Shown: positions 23,001 to 33,699 of the stretch, piece after piece
Position numbering within the stretch: the first letter of the stretch is position 1
How the letters are laid out: each line of letters begins with the position of its first letter
Assembly (NCBI RefSeq): GCF_026151205.1
Contig: NC_087077.1
Location: 930,001-994,000, forward strand
DNA: 64,000 bases
Direction: 5' to 3'
Origin: Bolinopsis microptera
Taxonomy: Eukaryota; Ctenophora; Tentaculata; Lobata; Bolinopsidae
Translations under genes and position numbers: made by a program
Notes under the pieces: model-generated
Seen by the model: only the letters and a program-made list of their open reading frames with translations
Databases searched by the model: none
What the model was told of the DNA's origin: nothing

Positions 23001-26000
23001 CCTAACCTTGCTGTCTTTGATTTTTGTTCATTTGAAGGCTCTGTCTTTTAAACAAACTGAGTGTATCGAGAAAATATCTAGAAATAATGTAGAAACTACC
23101 TACTCACCATGTGATATCTAGAAATAATGTAGAAACTACCTACTCACCATGTGATATCTAGAAATAATGTAGAAACTACCTACTCACCATGTGATATCTA
23201 GAAATAATGTAGAAACTACCTACTCACCATGTGATATCTAGAAATAATGTAGAAACTACCTACTCACCATGTGATATCTAGAAATAATGTAGAAACTACC
23301 TACTCACCATGTGATATCTAGAAATAATGTAGAAACTACCTACTCACCATGTGATATCTAGAAATAATGTAGAAACTACCTACTCACCATGTGATATCTA
23401 TAAATAATGTAGAAACTACCTACTCACCATGTGATATCTATAAATAATGTAGAAACTACCTACTCACCATGTGATATCTATAAATAATGTAGAAACTACC
23501 TACTCACCATGTGGTATCTAGAAATAATGTAGAAACTACCTACTCACCATGTGATATCTAGAAATAATGTAGAAACTACTACTCACCATGTGAAAATATC
23601 TAGAAATAATGTAGAAACTACCTACTCACCATGTGATATCTAGAAATAATGTAGAAACTACCTACTCACCATGTGATATCTAGAAATAATGTAGAAACTA
23701 CCTACTCACCATGTGATATCTAGAAATAATGTAGAAACTACCTACTCACCATGTGATATCTAGAAATAATGTAGAAACTACCTACTCACCATGTGATATC
23801 TAGAAATAATGTAGAAACTACCTACTCACCATGTGATATCTAGAAATAATGTAGAAACTACCTACTCACCATGTGATATCTAGAAATAATGTAGAAACTA
23901 CCTACTCACCATGTGATATCTAGAAATAATGTAGAAACTACCTACTCACCATGTGATATCTAGAAATAATGTAGAAAGTACCTACTCACCATGTGATATC
24001 TAGAAATAATGTAGAAACTACCTTCTCACCATGTGATATCTAGAAATAATGTAGAAACTACCTACTCACCATGTGATATCTAGAAATAATGTAGAAACTA
24101 CCTACTCACCATGTGATATCTAGAAATAATGTAGAAACTACTACTCACCATGTGAAAATATCTAGAAATAATGTAGAAACTACCTACTCACCATGTGATA
24201 TCTAGAAATAATGTAGAAACTACCTACTCACCATGTGATATCTAGAAATAATGTAGAAACTACTCAGTAGTCAGTACTCACCATGTGGTTCACAGCATCC
24301 AGTATTTGAATAAAGAAGAATCGGGCTGTATGCTCCGTGATTGTGCACACTCCACTTCGTGACTTACCCTTAACATAATCCTGTAGTGTCCCGCCTGAAG
24401 ATGTTAGAAATGAATTCCCCACAAAAAATATTTCAAATCGGTTGTTTGAAGGATCTTTGTGATGGATTACGATGGAATGCCGGAATGGTTGTGGAAGCGA
24501 AAATAAAATCTGTGCTGTATTCCAGATGATATTCCAGATGTAGCAAAGAAAAGTTGAAACACTAAATGATCCAAAATGCAATTCCAGAAAAAGTGCCTAT
24601 CCTTCTGCCTGAAAGGTCTTTCCAATTTTTATGAAGCCAGTCTTCAAGAAGTGTTAAGAATTGGTATGACAGAGTTAATGTTTCCAAATAAGAACCAATA
24701 ATTGTGACTATATATTTGGGGAACAAGTAGTTTATAGGTCAGTATCCTGATTGCACCTGTCCGCTGAGGAACCATCCATACTACAATAATTGTCCTGGAC
24801 AATATCAAACTAGACTAGCAACTATAATCATGGAGATAACCAGTGGTAACTAAGGGAACAACGTTTTTGTTTGTGATAACGGTATCAAATGTGCCGACTA
24901 TTCCAAAGTCTTTGACCTGAAAGATGACTGCAGTGATAAAACTGATGAAATGCAATGTACAAATTACTTCCACTGTAAACGGCCAGGGTATAAAATTCCT
25001 CTGACACAAGCTGTTTTAACTGAATTTTCCTTGAATAAACATTTAGCAAGGTCACTGAGAATGGCACAAAACACGATTAAGGCACTAAAAGTTCTATTCC
25101 CAAAGAAAGCGTAAATAAACGGAAATCATCAGAATAGAAAAAGAGATTTTGGAAGATTTTTGAAGAGAAGCTTTAACACTGCCGTCTCCATGACCATGAC
25201 CGAAATTTCGCGGTTTTGGCTGAAATTTTGACCAGTGACCAATCAGTGAGGTAGTTGAGAGTGACGCAAGTCGCCATCAAGGTACTGGAAGCAGTATATA
25301 ATCCGGAGAAAACTTTGAGGGAATGAAATTATACATGAATGAATTAAAGTTTTGTCAAACAATGTTCCAAAACAAGACTCACCATCAACATATTCTAAAA
25401 TGCAGTAGAATTTATCAAGCGTTTCTATAATTGCAAAGACTCACCATCAACATATTCTAAAATGCAGTAGAATTTATCAAGCGTTTCTATCTCCTCGTAG
25501 AGAGATGTTATATTAGGATGGTCCAGCTTCTCCATAGCACCAATTTCTTGCCTCATTATTTCCAGGGTTTTGCCACAACCATGTTTTCCTTTCTCAGTTA
25601 TTTTAACAGCCACTTTTTCTGAAAATGTCGACATTAAATCTAAGAAAAAAACAATTTTATGTTGAACGAATTAAGAAAAAATGTATCCTGAGGAGTACTT
25701 TATCATTGTGGCTGTGCAGGTAAATTCTATTTTACAATTTTATTGTTTTAGCTAGTTCAGTATATTTTTACAACAAAAAAGATGTACCTTACCATTCATA
25801 AGGAGATGATTTCCAAGTTTGACTTCAGCGAAAGCACCTTTACCTAGAATCTGTCCAAGTGTATAATACCCTATTCTTCTACCAAGAGTAACCTGAGAGT
25901 ATTTTCTTGTGAGGTGCACTATTTCAGCAAACCTATGTTAACTACAAGAAGAGTTAAAGATGCACTTATGATAACATTTGCTTTGTCAGAAATATTGATC

Positions 26001-26144
26001 CTCTTAATTACTTTTTCCTTATGCTCATTAATTGTTCTAGTGCATTCATAGCAGTACATTGATGATATTTTTAAAAAAAACCTCTTTGACAAAGTTTTCT
26101 GTGTCTTTAAGCTCATTGATCAGCTTTTGATATGGTGACGCCAT
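17066..26144 (-). CDS. NIM1K-like: NIM1-like serine/threonine protein kinase (AMPK-related), ten exons, 413 residues
   Basis: Exons in transcript order: 26082-26144, 25793-25892, 25445-25618, 24282-24394, 21872-22076, 21465-21614, 21014-21114, 18272-18398, 17860-18032, 17066-17101; all phases agree. ATG at 26144, stop TAA. Residues 24-31 give LGRRIGYY just before the glycine loop GKGAFAEV (38-45). Catalytic Lys is K60 (VAVK), helix-C Glu E79, HRDLK at 157-161 (D159), DFG at 177-179. T189 before CGSP is the position LKB1 phosphorylates in AMPK-related kinases. The APE motif reads PPE (199-201). HPW of subdomain XI lies in exon 7. The tail (about 303-370) contains EVRDKL..GIPEDLI and GTYKIALH, which fit the NIM1 C-terminal region. 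Length is close to vertebrate NIM1 (about 436). If exon 9 is not spliced at GTAGGT it would end at 17773 instead, giving 430 residues. The first donor, GAG/GTTTTT, is weak. Confidence 0.85.
17812..17856 (-). repeat. 21-bp direct duplication (24-bp period) beside the kinase exon 9 donor
   Basis: TAGGGCCCTTAACCTAAAACC occurs at 17812-17832 and 17836-17856 (plus-strand reading). In the gene's sense the copies start one or two bases inside the intron after TCTCG/GTAGGT. Because of this duplication I prefer splicing here over read-through. Confidence 0.8.
18367..20787 (-). repeat. 56-bp minisatellite whose unit contains the kinase exon 8 acceptor, about 43 copies
   Basis: Period is exactly 56 bp. 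Read on the gene's strand, each unit contains TATGTTTTAG/CTAACACCG and the first bases of exon 8 (AACAGGTATGCGGGAGAGG). The intron 7 to exon 8 junction has therefore been copied as a block through intron 7. A rare variant (GTTAGGTGTTAGCTGAAAC) recurs after 672 bp, or 12 units, showing higher-order duplication. Two small insertions lie near 20618-20690. Use of an upstream copy as acceptor would put TAA in frame after one unit. Confidence 0.95.
22100..23070. other. Kinase intron 4, unique part
   Basis: No further kinase exon is needed here, since exons 4 and 5 join in phase 0. A 74-residue plus-strand open frame at 22565-22789 has no recognisable family. A GC-richer patch at about 22230-22330 may be old repeat sequence. 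Confidence 0.4.
23071..24285 (-). repeat. 40-bp minisatellite whose unit contains the kinase exon 4 donor, about 30 copies
   Basis: Period is 40 bp. On the gene's strand each unit carries CACATG/GTGAGTAGG, nearly identical to the real exon 4 donor (AACCACATG/GTGAGT, exon end 24282). The array starts at that donor and fills intron 4. A variant block starting AAAATATCTAG recurs at about 23071, 23594 and 24154; the last two are 560 bp or 14 units apart, so larger blocks were duplicated. A decoy donor would be followed by an in-frame TAG (GTGAGTAGGTAG). Confidence 0.95.
24395..25373. other. Kinase intron 3
   Basis: No exon recognised. Exons 3 and 4 join in phase through the split Gly113 codon, so nothing is missing. 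Short open frames here have no support. Confidence 0.45.
25374..25490 (-). repeat. Two-copy duplication of the exon 3 / intron 3 junction
   Basis: Positions 25374-25428 and 25436-25490 are the same 55 bp, period 62. The block holds the last 46 bases of exon 3 and its donor (GTTGATG/GTGAGTCTT). The upstream copy (donor after 25445) gives the correct kinase frame. Use of the second donor would add an in-frame TAG at about 25425. Confidence 0.92.
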
Positions 26145-26382
26145 GCTGTTTGCTACACTGATTTGATGGAAACGATAAACATGCTTGAAAATTATAACAA
26201 TAACAATATTATATATTGTATCAATCTCAATCTATGAATACCAGGTGGTACTAAGGGCTTCTTTGCAATCACCTGCTGTCGATTAAGCCGCATTATCTGG
26301 ATTTCTGTGATTGAGGGTTAAATGAGGAAGGACCCAGCAAAAAGATATAGAATCTTGTAATAATTTATGTCAAAAACAATTC

Positions 26383-29300
26383 TGTTATGATTTTATATTC
26401 TATCTATAATTCGTGAGTTCTTCAGAGAATTGATACACTTGTTATAACTTGGACTTGAATCCTAGGCTAAGGATAGAAATGGTTAATAATCATTATATTG
26501 CATAATATTACAATTCACAACATTCCTCCTTCATCTTTCAATACCTCGTGTTAGGATAAAAACAGCGCGCATAAAAGTACTGGACATAAATTACTTTATA
26601 AAATTTAAAACGTTCTGCGCGTTCCATAAAATCCTTCCTCTCTCTCTTCTGTCATTCAAATACGTGAACATTCAAAGCTTTTGATCCCGAAATAATCAAT
26701 CAATTCTGGTTTAAAAATGCACGATACTTTAATTATACGAAACAAAATTATTAAAAAAAACAATGTCCTTCTCGGATTTCTTACTCCTTGTCAATATTCA
26801 GTTAACTGTACATATTGTGTAAAAAATTCACCGTATAAAATTCGTGTAATACTCAAAAACAATTGTGTGTAAAATCTTAACGTTTGATCTTAACGATATT
26901 TTTCATAAGATTGTTTAGGTTTTAGAGCTAATCGCTCTGACCTGCGAGTTTGGTTAGTTTCTTGTGCTTCACCTGAACTGGGGTTATTGTTAGTTAACTC
27001 TGGTTCGTTCGTTCTGAGAGGTGTGTTAGGTAAATCAACTTCAGTTAATTGTTCTGACGACACAACCGTACTAGAATTAGGTAAAGTAAAACATTCAGTC
27101 TCTGGAGAGTTGTCCTTTTCCGACGTCTCTGCTTGTTGTAGTACCTGAACTGATCTTTGCTTGATATGGTCTGCGTGTTTAATCACGTTTCTTCCGTCAA
27201 ACATAACTTCGTACATGTTAGAGTTCCCGATTCTTCGTTGAATTTCTCCTTGACTCCAAGTGTCTTTGTTCTGTGGTTGCACATATACTTTCTGCTTGTC
27301 TTCAAACTGGCGGTTTCTGATTCTGCTGGCATTCAGTATTTCCTGTTCTTTATCCACGTTCAATCTTTCAGACGTTTCACGATCTGCTGGAAATACGTGA
27401 TTCAACCTTGTTCTTACATAGAGTTTCTTAAATAGCGCTTCAGACGGTGGTATCCCAGTAACGCTGTGCGGAGTGATTCTGTAGTTAACTAAGAAATTTG
27501 CTAGATTCTTGTCGACATCTTTACAATTTTCATACATCTTTTTCATCGCGTCTTTGAATGTTCCTACAAATCTCTCACAGCATCCATTACTTTTTGGGTG
27601 ATACGTTCCTGTCTTTAAGTGGTGTATGTTGTTCCTCTGCAAGAAATCTTCGAATTCCTGTGAAGTAAAGTTTGTTCCGTTGTCACTCACTATAACAAAC
27701 GGTAGTCCGAATCTACTGAAAATGGTTCTCAAAGCTCTGATCGTTGCTGATGATGTGGTGTTATTGTTCATCTTTACCACTTCAGGCCAACGTGAATGAG
27801 CGTCATAAACTACTAACCACATGCTGTTGAGAAATGGTCCAGCGTAATCAATGTGGACTCTTTGCCAAGGCATTGATGGTCTGGTCCATGGGTGTTCAAT
27901 CAAACTTGGTAAACTCTTCCCATGTTTCCCACATGTTGTGCACGTGTTAGCTATTTGCTCGATCTCTGAGTTTATTAACGGCCAATATACGTATGATCGT
28001 GCTAATGTTTTCATTCTGCTGATACCTAGGTGTGTTGCGTGTAACATCTCCAATACGGTAGTCCTTAACTTAACTGGAATAATAACTCTGCAACCCCATG
28101 TCAAACATCCGTTTTCTATTGAAATGTCATTTTTCCGATTCCAATAAGCGGTCATTTCATCTGTGAAATTTGTTTCTCTATCTGACCATCCATTCTTCAC
28201 GTAGTGTAGAACTTTCGATAAGACAGGGTCCTTCCTGGTATGTGATTCGATGTTTTTAGCCGTTAATCCTGTATTTTCTATATCCACACTCTGTACCCAA
28301 TCGTTTTCTGTTTCCTTTTCATCTTCTGGGGTGTGTGGTCTTGGTAGTCTCGATAACATGTCTGCGTTCCCATGGGCTTTGGTTGATCTGTAGCAGATAT
28401 CATAGTCGTAATCCATGAGAAATAATGACCATCTGGTTAATCTTGCTGCGGTCATGACTGACAGTTGCTTGTTTTTGCTGAAGATGTGTACTAGTGGCTG
28501 GTTGTCGGTTATCAGTTTAAACTTCCTTCCATACAGGTACAAATGGAAACGTTTAACAGCCCACACAATCGCTGCTGCTTCACGGTCGATTTGTGCGTAG
28601 TTCTTTTCCGCTGCAGTTAAAGTCCTTGAAATATACTCGATTGGACGTTCTGATCCATCGGGCATTGTATGTGACAGTACTGCACCCAATCCGGTCGGAG
28701 AGGCGTCGGTGTCAAGTTTCAGCGGTTTCTTAGGATCGTACAAAGTCAGCACTACATCCGAGCTAAGTAGTTTCTTCAAATTCTTCCAAGCTTCTTGTTG
28801 TCTCTTTGTCCACTTCCATTCTACTCCTTTCTTTCTGAGTTCATCTAATGGAGCAACAATCTGTGACATGTTTGGTAGATACCTCCTGTAGTAGTTCACT
28901 CCTGACAAGAATGATACTAATTCTTCTACTGATCGTGGTGCTCTCATGTTTAGCATATCTTCCACTTTCGACTTAACGGGTCTGATCCCGTCTTTGTTTA
29001 CCTCATGTCCTAGGTAAATCACAGAGTCTTTCAAGAATTCTGACTTTTCCATCTTGCATCTGTATCCTTGGTTTTCCAATCGGCCAATAACTTCGTTGAG
29101 TATTCTCAGGTGTTCCTCTCTGTCCTTTCCGGAAACGAGGATGTCGTCCACTCTGCAACAACACATTGGTATCCCTGCCAATGTCTGATCTATGGTCTCT
29201 TGAAAAATGGCTGCTGCTGGAGAAATACCGTAGGGTAAACGATTCCACAATAACTGTCCTAAATGGGTGTTAATCGTTGTCAGTATTCTGTCTTCTTTCC

Positions 29301-31586
29301 TGATTGGGATGTTATTGTATGCAGCTCTAACGTCTAGTTTTGTAAACTGCTGTCCTCCCGTTACTTTGTTCAGGCACTCTTCTATAGACGGCAGTGGGTA
29401 CTGCTGTGCTGCCATAGCAGGATTCAAAGTAAGGTTATACGAGCCACATATACGAGTCTTTTCTCCTTTGAACACGGGGACTATAGGTGTTCCCCAAGGG
29501 CTTGCTCCCTCTACCTTGGTTAGTGTTCCCTCGTTCAACATTCTTGTCAGCTCTTTCCCTACTTGATCCTTTTTCGCGTACGGCAAAGGTCTCACACCCA
29601 ACGATTTTGGTTGAGCATCTTCTTTCAGCACTAGTTTTGCCATTGCTCCTTTGATGAGCCCCAGTCCTTCTTCAAAAATAGGACTGATTTTCAGCTCGTC
29701 TAAACTTCTCAAAGGTTTCTGAACTTCTTTCTTCTGTGTGACTGTTCCCTCGTTCATGGTTCTTTGATCACCCCTCTCTGAGGGTCTTTGTTCACCCCTC
29801 TCTGAGGGTCTCTGACTAAGAGGTAAAAGGGACACACAGGACTGGACTTCGACAGGACTAACATGGACATTACTTAAAACATTCACAGACTTACTTACAC
29901 ATGGGGAAAAATCAAAACAAGAAGAAATAGCAATCTTTGATCTCTTCAGTGTTGTCTCCAACCAGTCATCTCCTAAAAATCTGGTTATCCAAGATTGTCC
30001 CATTAATGATGGACATTTTCCTTCCACAATGACTAAGTCTAGTTTTGGAATGATCTTTCCATTGAATTCTACGTCGACTTGTGCTTTCGCCATCACTGGT
30101 AGTCTCTCATTGTTCGCTGCTCTCAGTCTTTTTGCCGAAGGTATAAGAGGAAGTAAATCTAATCCTACCTTAGACAACACATTACAACTAACAATACTTA
30201 CGCTTGATCCGGAGTCAAATTCCATGTTCAAATCTCGTCCATTTAGTTTCACTGGCACTAACAGTTTTTCTGAGGAAGTATGGTTACAATTGAATTCAAC
30301 AATCTCTTGATTGTCAATCAATTCTATAGAAGAAGAGTCATCACAAGCATCTAAATTTGAATCATCATACTCAATAACTGTGTCAAATTCAGAATAATCA
30401 TCAGAGGGTAATAACTTCGAATAATCAAATTTGTCAATTTCAATCAATTCGTTTTCACTTTCTCTCACTCTAAACATATCTACTGATTTCTCCTCAACAC
30501 AAACAAAAGCTATCTCGACGTCGCTCTCGTCATTCTCATCGGTCTCGGAAGATTCTTCAACATGGTGAGATTTATCACCTTTTCTGTACTTATAGTTCTT
30601 CTTAGTACCCGTGCAGTTTCTAGCAATGTGGTACTTCTCTTTGCACTTCCTGCATACTGTTTTACAGTCCCTTGTGTTATGGCTGCGCAATGTACACTTT
30701 TCACAGTACATTTCTCCTCTTGGTTTTAAACTACTTTCTTTTCTGAACTGCTTTGATTTCCTATCCGAAACCTTATTCACAGTTCCAGAAGTTCCACTGT
30801 TTCTGACAGTAACACTATTTTTCGACATATATTGAGCTTCTTCCACAGATTTCTCTAAAGTTGCTACATGCTCTCTCGCTGTTGCTAATGTTAAATCTGT
30901 TTTCTTCAGGAGTTTCGCTTTCACGCTTTCATCACACAGTCCAGCTATGAATTGGTCCAGCATTCTCGATTCCAACTCGTTCTCAAATTCACAGTCCATG
31001 GCAGTTTCGGTTAGTCTTTCGACGTATTCTGCCACACGCTCTCCTTTCACTTGAAAGATTCGGGTGAAGGCGTATCGTTGAGCGAATTTGGTTGGTTTTG
31101 GTGAGTAATGGTTACAAAGTTTCTGTTTTATCACTTTGTACTCCGTTGTGATTATATCCTCTGGTTTTGCGAAGTGGTACGCTTTTTTGAACATTGCTGC
31201 GTCCATTGATACTATCAACATCTGAGTCCACTGTAGCTGTACATTCCGGTCGTTTCTCCTGTCTCGCTCTGTAGTCCAGGCGGTTCTTGCCTCTACATCT
31301 GCGTTCAGGTTCTCCGGTACAACTTCAATTACTGGCTCTACGATAGCTCGCTGGTGATTAACGAACACTTCGAATTGGGTGAACCACAACCTGATGTTGG
31401 ATCCGATGTTGGTGGTCAATTTCTGGTCATACATCCGCGTCGCCATTGTTATGATTTTATATTCTATCTATAATTCGTGAGTTCTTCAGAGAATTGATAC
31501 ACTTGTTATAACTTGGACTTGAATCCTAGGCTAAGGATAGAAATGGTTAATAATCATTATATTGCATAATATTACAATTCACAACA
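26383..31586 (-). mobile_element. Complete Ty3/Gypsy LTR retrotransposon
   Basis: Two LTRs of 140 bp, 26383-26522 and 31447-31586, identical by eye and of TG...CA form. The 5-bp target duplication AATTC is at 26378-26382 and 31587-31591. A purine-rich tract (GATGAAGGAGGAA) precedes the 3' LTR on the minus strand. The likely primer binding site, starting TGG, follows the 5' LTR directly. A single uninterrupted ORF fills the interior. Identical LTRs and the intact frame indicate a very recent insertion. It stands in the same orientation as the kinase gene, with its 3' LTR 239 bp from the kinase ATG. Confidence 0.95.
26890..31446 (-). CDS. gag-pol: Gypsy Gag-Pol polyprotein (1518 residues)
   Basis: The start codon lies immediately after the 5' LTR. 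Order: a Gag region (about 1-240), then two CCHC knuckles of the form CX2CX4HX4C (CEKC...H...C and CRKC...H...C, about 245-280). An aspartic protease follows with DSGSS, where DTG/DSG is usual (about 405). The reverse transcriptase has KLDVRAAYN and CRVDDILVSG, so Arg replaces the usual Tyr of YXDD. RNase H shows LDTDASPTGLG and TDNQPL. The integrase has an HHCC zinc region (HLGI...CTTC) and a DDE core seen as HIDYAGP, SDNGTNF and NGCCERF. Gag and Pol are in one frame without frameshift. A short repeat of the motif PSERG lies between protease and RT. No env is present. The clade is probably Mag/SURL-like, by inference only. Confidence 0.95.
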   Translation of the reverse strand: MATRMYDQKLTTNIGSNIRLWFTQFEVFVNHQRAIVEPVIEVVPENLNADVEARTAWTTERDRRNDRNVQLQWTQMLIVSMDAAMFKKAYHFAKPEDIITTEYKVIKQKLCNHYSPKPTKFAQRYAFTRIFQVKGERVAEYVERLTETAMDCEFENELESRMLDQFIAGLCDESVKAKLLKKTDLTLATAREHVATLEKSVEEAQYMSKNSVTVRNSGTSGTVNKVSDRKSKQFRKESSLKPRGEMYCEKCTLRSHNTRDCKTVCRKCKEKYHIARNCTGTKKNYKYRKGDKSHHVEESSETDENDESDVEIAFVCVEEKSVDMFRVRESENELIEIDKFDYSKLLPSDDYSEFDTVIEYDDSNLDACDDSSSIELIDNQEIVEFNCNHTSSEKLLVPVKLNGRDLNMEFDSGSSVSIVSCNVLSKVGLDLLPLIPSAKRLRAANNERLPVMAKAQVDVEFNGKIIPKLDLVIVEGKCPSLMGQSWITRFLGDDWLETTLKRSKIAISSCFDFSPCVSKSVNVLSNVHVSPVEVQSCVSLLPLSQRPSERGEQRPSERGDQRTMNEGTVTQKKEVQKPLRSLDELKISPIFEEGLGLIKGAMAKLVLKEDAQPKSLGVRPLPYAKKDQVGKELTRMLNEGTLTKVEGASPWGTPIVPVFKGEKTRICGSYNLTLNPAMAAQQYPLPSIEECLNKVTGGQQFTKLDVRAAYNNIPIRKEDRILTTINTHLGQLLWNRLPYGISPAAAIFQETIDQTLAGIPMCCCRVDDILVSGKDREEHLRILNEVIGRLENQGYRCKMEKSEFLKDSVIYLGHEVNKDGIRPVKSKVEDMLNMRAPRSVEELVSFLSGVNYYRRYLPNMSQIVAPLDELRKKGVEWKWTKRQQEAWKNLKKLLSSDVVLTLYDPKKPLKLDTDASPTGLGAVLSHTMPDGSERPIEYISRTLTAAEKNYAQIDREAAAIVWAVKRFHLYLYGRKFKLITDNQPLVHIFSKNKQLSVMTAARLTRWSLFLMDYDYDICYRSTKAHGNADMLSRLPRPHTPEDEKETENDWVQSVDIENTGLTAKNIESHTRKDPVLSKVLHYVKNGWSDRETNFTDEMTAYWNRKNDISIENGCLTWGCRVIIPVKLRTTVLEMLHATHLGISRMKTLARSYVYWPLINSEIEQIANTCTTCGKHGKSLPSLIEHPWTRPSMPWQRVHIDYAGPFLNSMWLVVYDAHSRWPEVVKMNNNTTSSATIRALRTIFSRFGLPFVIVSDNGTNFTSQEFEDFLQRNNIHHLKTGTYHPKSNGCCERFVGTFKDAMKKMYENCKDVDKNLANFLVNYRITPHSVTGIPPSEALFKKLYVRTRLNHVFPADRETSERLNVDKEQEILNASRIRNRQFEDKQKVYVQPQNKDTWSQGEIQRRIGNSNMYEVMFDGRNVIKHADHIKQRSVQVLQQAETSEKDNSPETECFTLPNSSTVVSSEQLTEVDLPNTPLRTNEPELTNNNPSSGEAQETNQTRRSERLALKPKQSYEKYR

Positions 31587-31591
31587 AATTC

Positions 31592-33680
31592 CAATCATTT
31601 ACAAATTATATGTAAAAATTAGTGTAACCCGTGCCTATGACCAGGACTACACTATCGCAGTTGACATGCAAAAGTATAAACCGCCTATTATATTTGAAAA
31701 CATGCATTACATTTTAGTAGTTAAAACGGTGCGAAAATATGAACTCGCTCAGTCCAAACACACCACAATTTAATTCTGAGTGCCCTAATAGTAATACTTG
31801 ATAGGCAATCTTGAGGTCCAGTGTCCACTGCCAAATTACCTAATTATATATTATTATCAAACTTTACACAAATCCGAAGTAGTCCTAGGGATCTGATAAG
31901 TCTACGTGTAGAACTCTGAAAACAAACTTAAATATTTAACCCACAAAAATTAAAGTATCAAGAACGAAACAAATTTCTCCAATGGTTTCTGTTCGAGGCT
32001 ATATAATGTCGAAGTTCTGTCAAATCTGTCAAATTACATAAATTCATATTTCTTTTATTTAAATCACTCAAAATGGTTTTGAAAATACTGATCTGATCAC
32101 TTGTGGGTCACAAATTGATCAATTAAACCACTTACCACTGACTAATTTAAAAAACCTTAATCATCTGGCTTTGTTGACCAGAGTTTTAACGGCACTATAC
32201 CAAAAAAAAACCAGTCGCATATCTCCCGTTTTCATGATTTAACTATTCGCAAATTACAGACAGACATACAGACACATTTCTTGAGATCATTAGAATAGAT
32301 AATATAGAAATGTTATGCTTTTACCAATATTCTTAAGAGACTTATCAGATCTTTAGGATGAATTTCGTACAAATCCGGACAGGGGAGGGGGTGGTTTCTG
32401 AAAATCCGGACGTCCGGAAATTTTGGCAGAATCAACGAAAAAGTCACATTTATTTCAAATTTTTGACACTATTGCTCTGTAAGTTTAGATCCCTGTATTT
32501 TGAACGAGAAGTCGATTTCCAGAGCAGCTCATGAGAGCCGAGACACAACTCGCATATTCTCCTACTGCCTTAAAATGGCTACTTAAGTACTTAAATGTAA
32601 CTGTGCTAAACTTGTTCAACACTAAATGAATTATTCAAGTCTATTTTAAGTAACTACACATTTCATTAACAATGAATTTGAATTGGTTTATTTGTACTCT
32701 TAAAAGTAGCCAGTGAACAACCGGGATTCCCGGCACCGTGAATTCATGGCCCCGGCCCTGGCCAGTTTTGAGTTTTTGGCCGGGGATTTGGCCGGGAATT
32801 ATAGATTAAAAAGTCACCTAGCCTACGAACATAAAACTACTGTCTAATTTGACCCACAATTCAAACTTACAACATACCTTATATTGGTAAGGGATTGATT
32901 AGCCGAAGTTAAAATGGGAAGTTTGCCCGATTTACTTTGCAGCACTGAGCGTGAAAAGTGATAATATGGACTCTAAAAATGCTTGTGTCTTCATACTATG
33001 GTGTACCGCCTCACTAAAACAAGTTTTAAACAATACACATTGAAGCTGCGAGTGGGTCAGATGACGATTGAGATGTTTTAGTTTAAATTTATTTATTAGT
33101 TATTTAAAGTAATTATCTTATTTCAAAATTGCATTATTTACTGACTCCTGTAGCTGCTTACAAAATTGTGCTTGCTAAATTATAATAAAATTAAAATACA
33201 AATTATGTCCTAGGATAAGGAAATTCCTGGCCCCGGCCAAATCCCAAAACAGCCAATTCCCGGCCCCGGCCAAATTTAGTCATTCCCGGCCCTGGCCAAA
33301 TCCTACCCCCTGGTCGTTAACTGAAAGTAGCTGGAAATCCCGACGTCCTGGTCGTTAACTGAAAGTAGCTGGAAATCCCGACGTCCGGGGGAGGGTGGTG
33401 GTTATGAAAATTCGGACACACCTGGACGGGTGGAGGGGGGAGGTCCGAAAATCTGCGATTTTGGCGGATGTCCTTTAGAAGTAGATGGCCCCAAAGTTCA
33501 ATGTAATGATACGCTAGTATGAAAATGAATAAAATTTGTAGGGTTCAATTTTATTTCCTCGATCCTACAACATTATGCAGTATTTTAGTGGTAATACGGC
33601 CTATTAAAGTTGGCTGTATATATAATATTGTTTATTCACAAAAAGAATTGCATGGATTGCTATTGCTGTGATAGTAAATT
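31592..33680. other. No gene; dispersed repeat debris
   Basis: AT-rich sequence. Two blocks with CCGGCCCTGGCC/GGCCGGGG motifs (about 32735-32810 and 33225-33300) and two with TCCGGACG...CGAAAATCTG-like motifs (about 32380-32420 and 33385-33460) surround a shared interior, suggesting nested mobile remnants. GTTAACTGAAAGTAGCTGGA is duplicated at about 33312-33385. Confidence 0.45.
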
Positions 33681-33699
33681 TTGCAGGGTCTAGAGTTTT

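Noticed and set aside
23071-24285. CRISPR-like array or satellite of mobile origin
   Set aside because: No spacers; the unit derives from the adjacent kinase splice junction.
27157-30835. Plus-strand open frames of 60-99 codons
   Set aside because: Antisense shadows of the Gypsy polyprotein.
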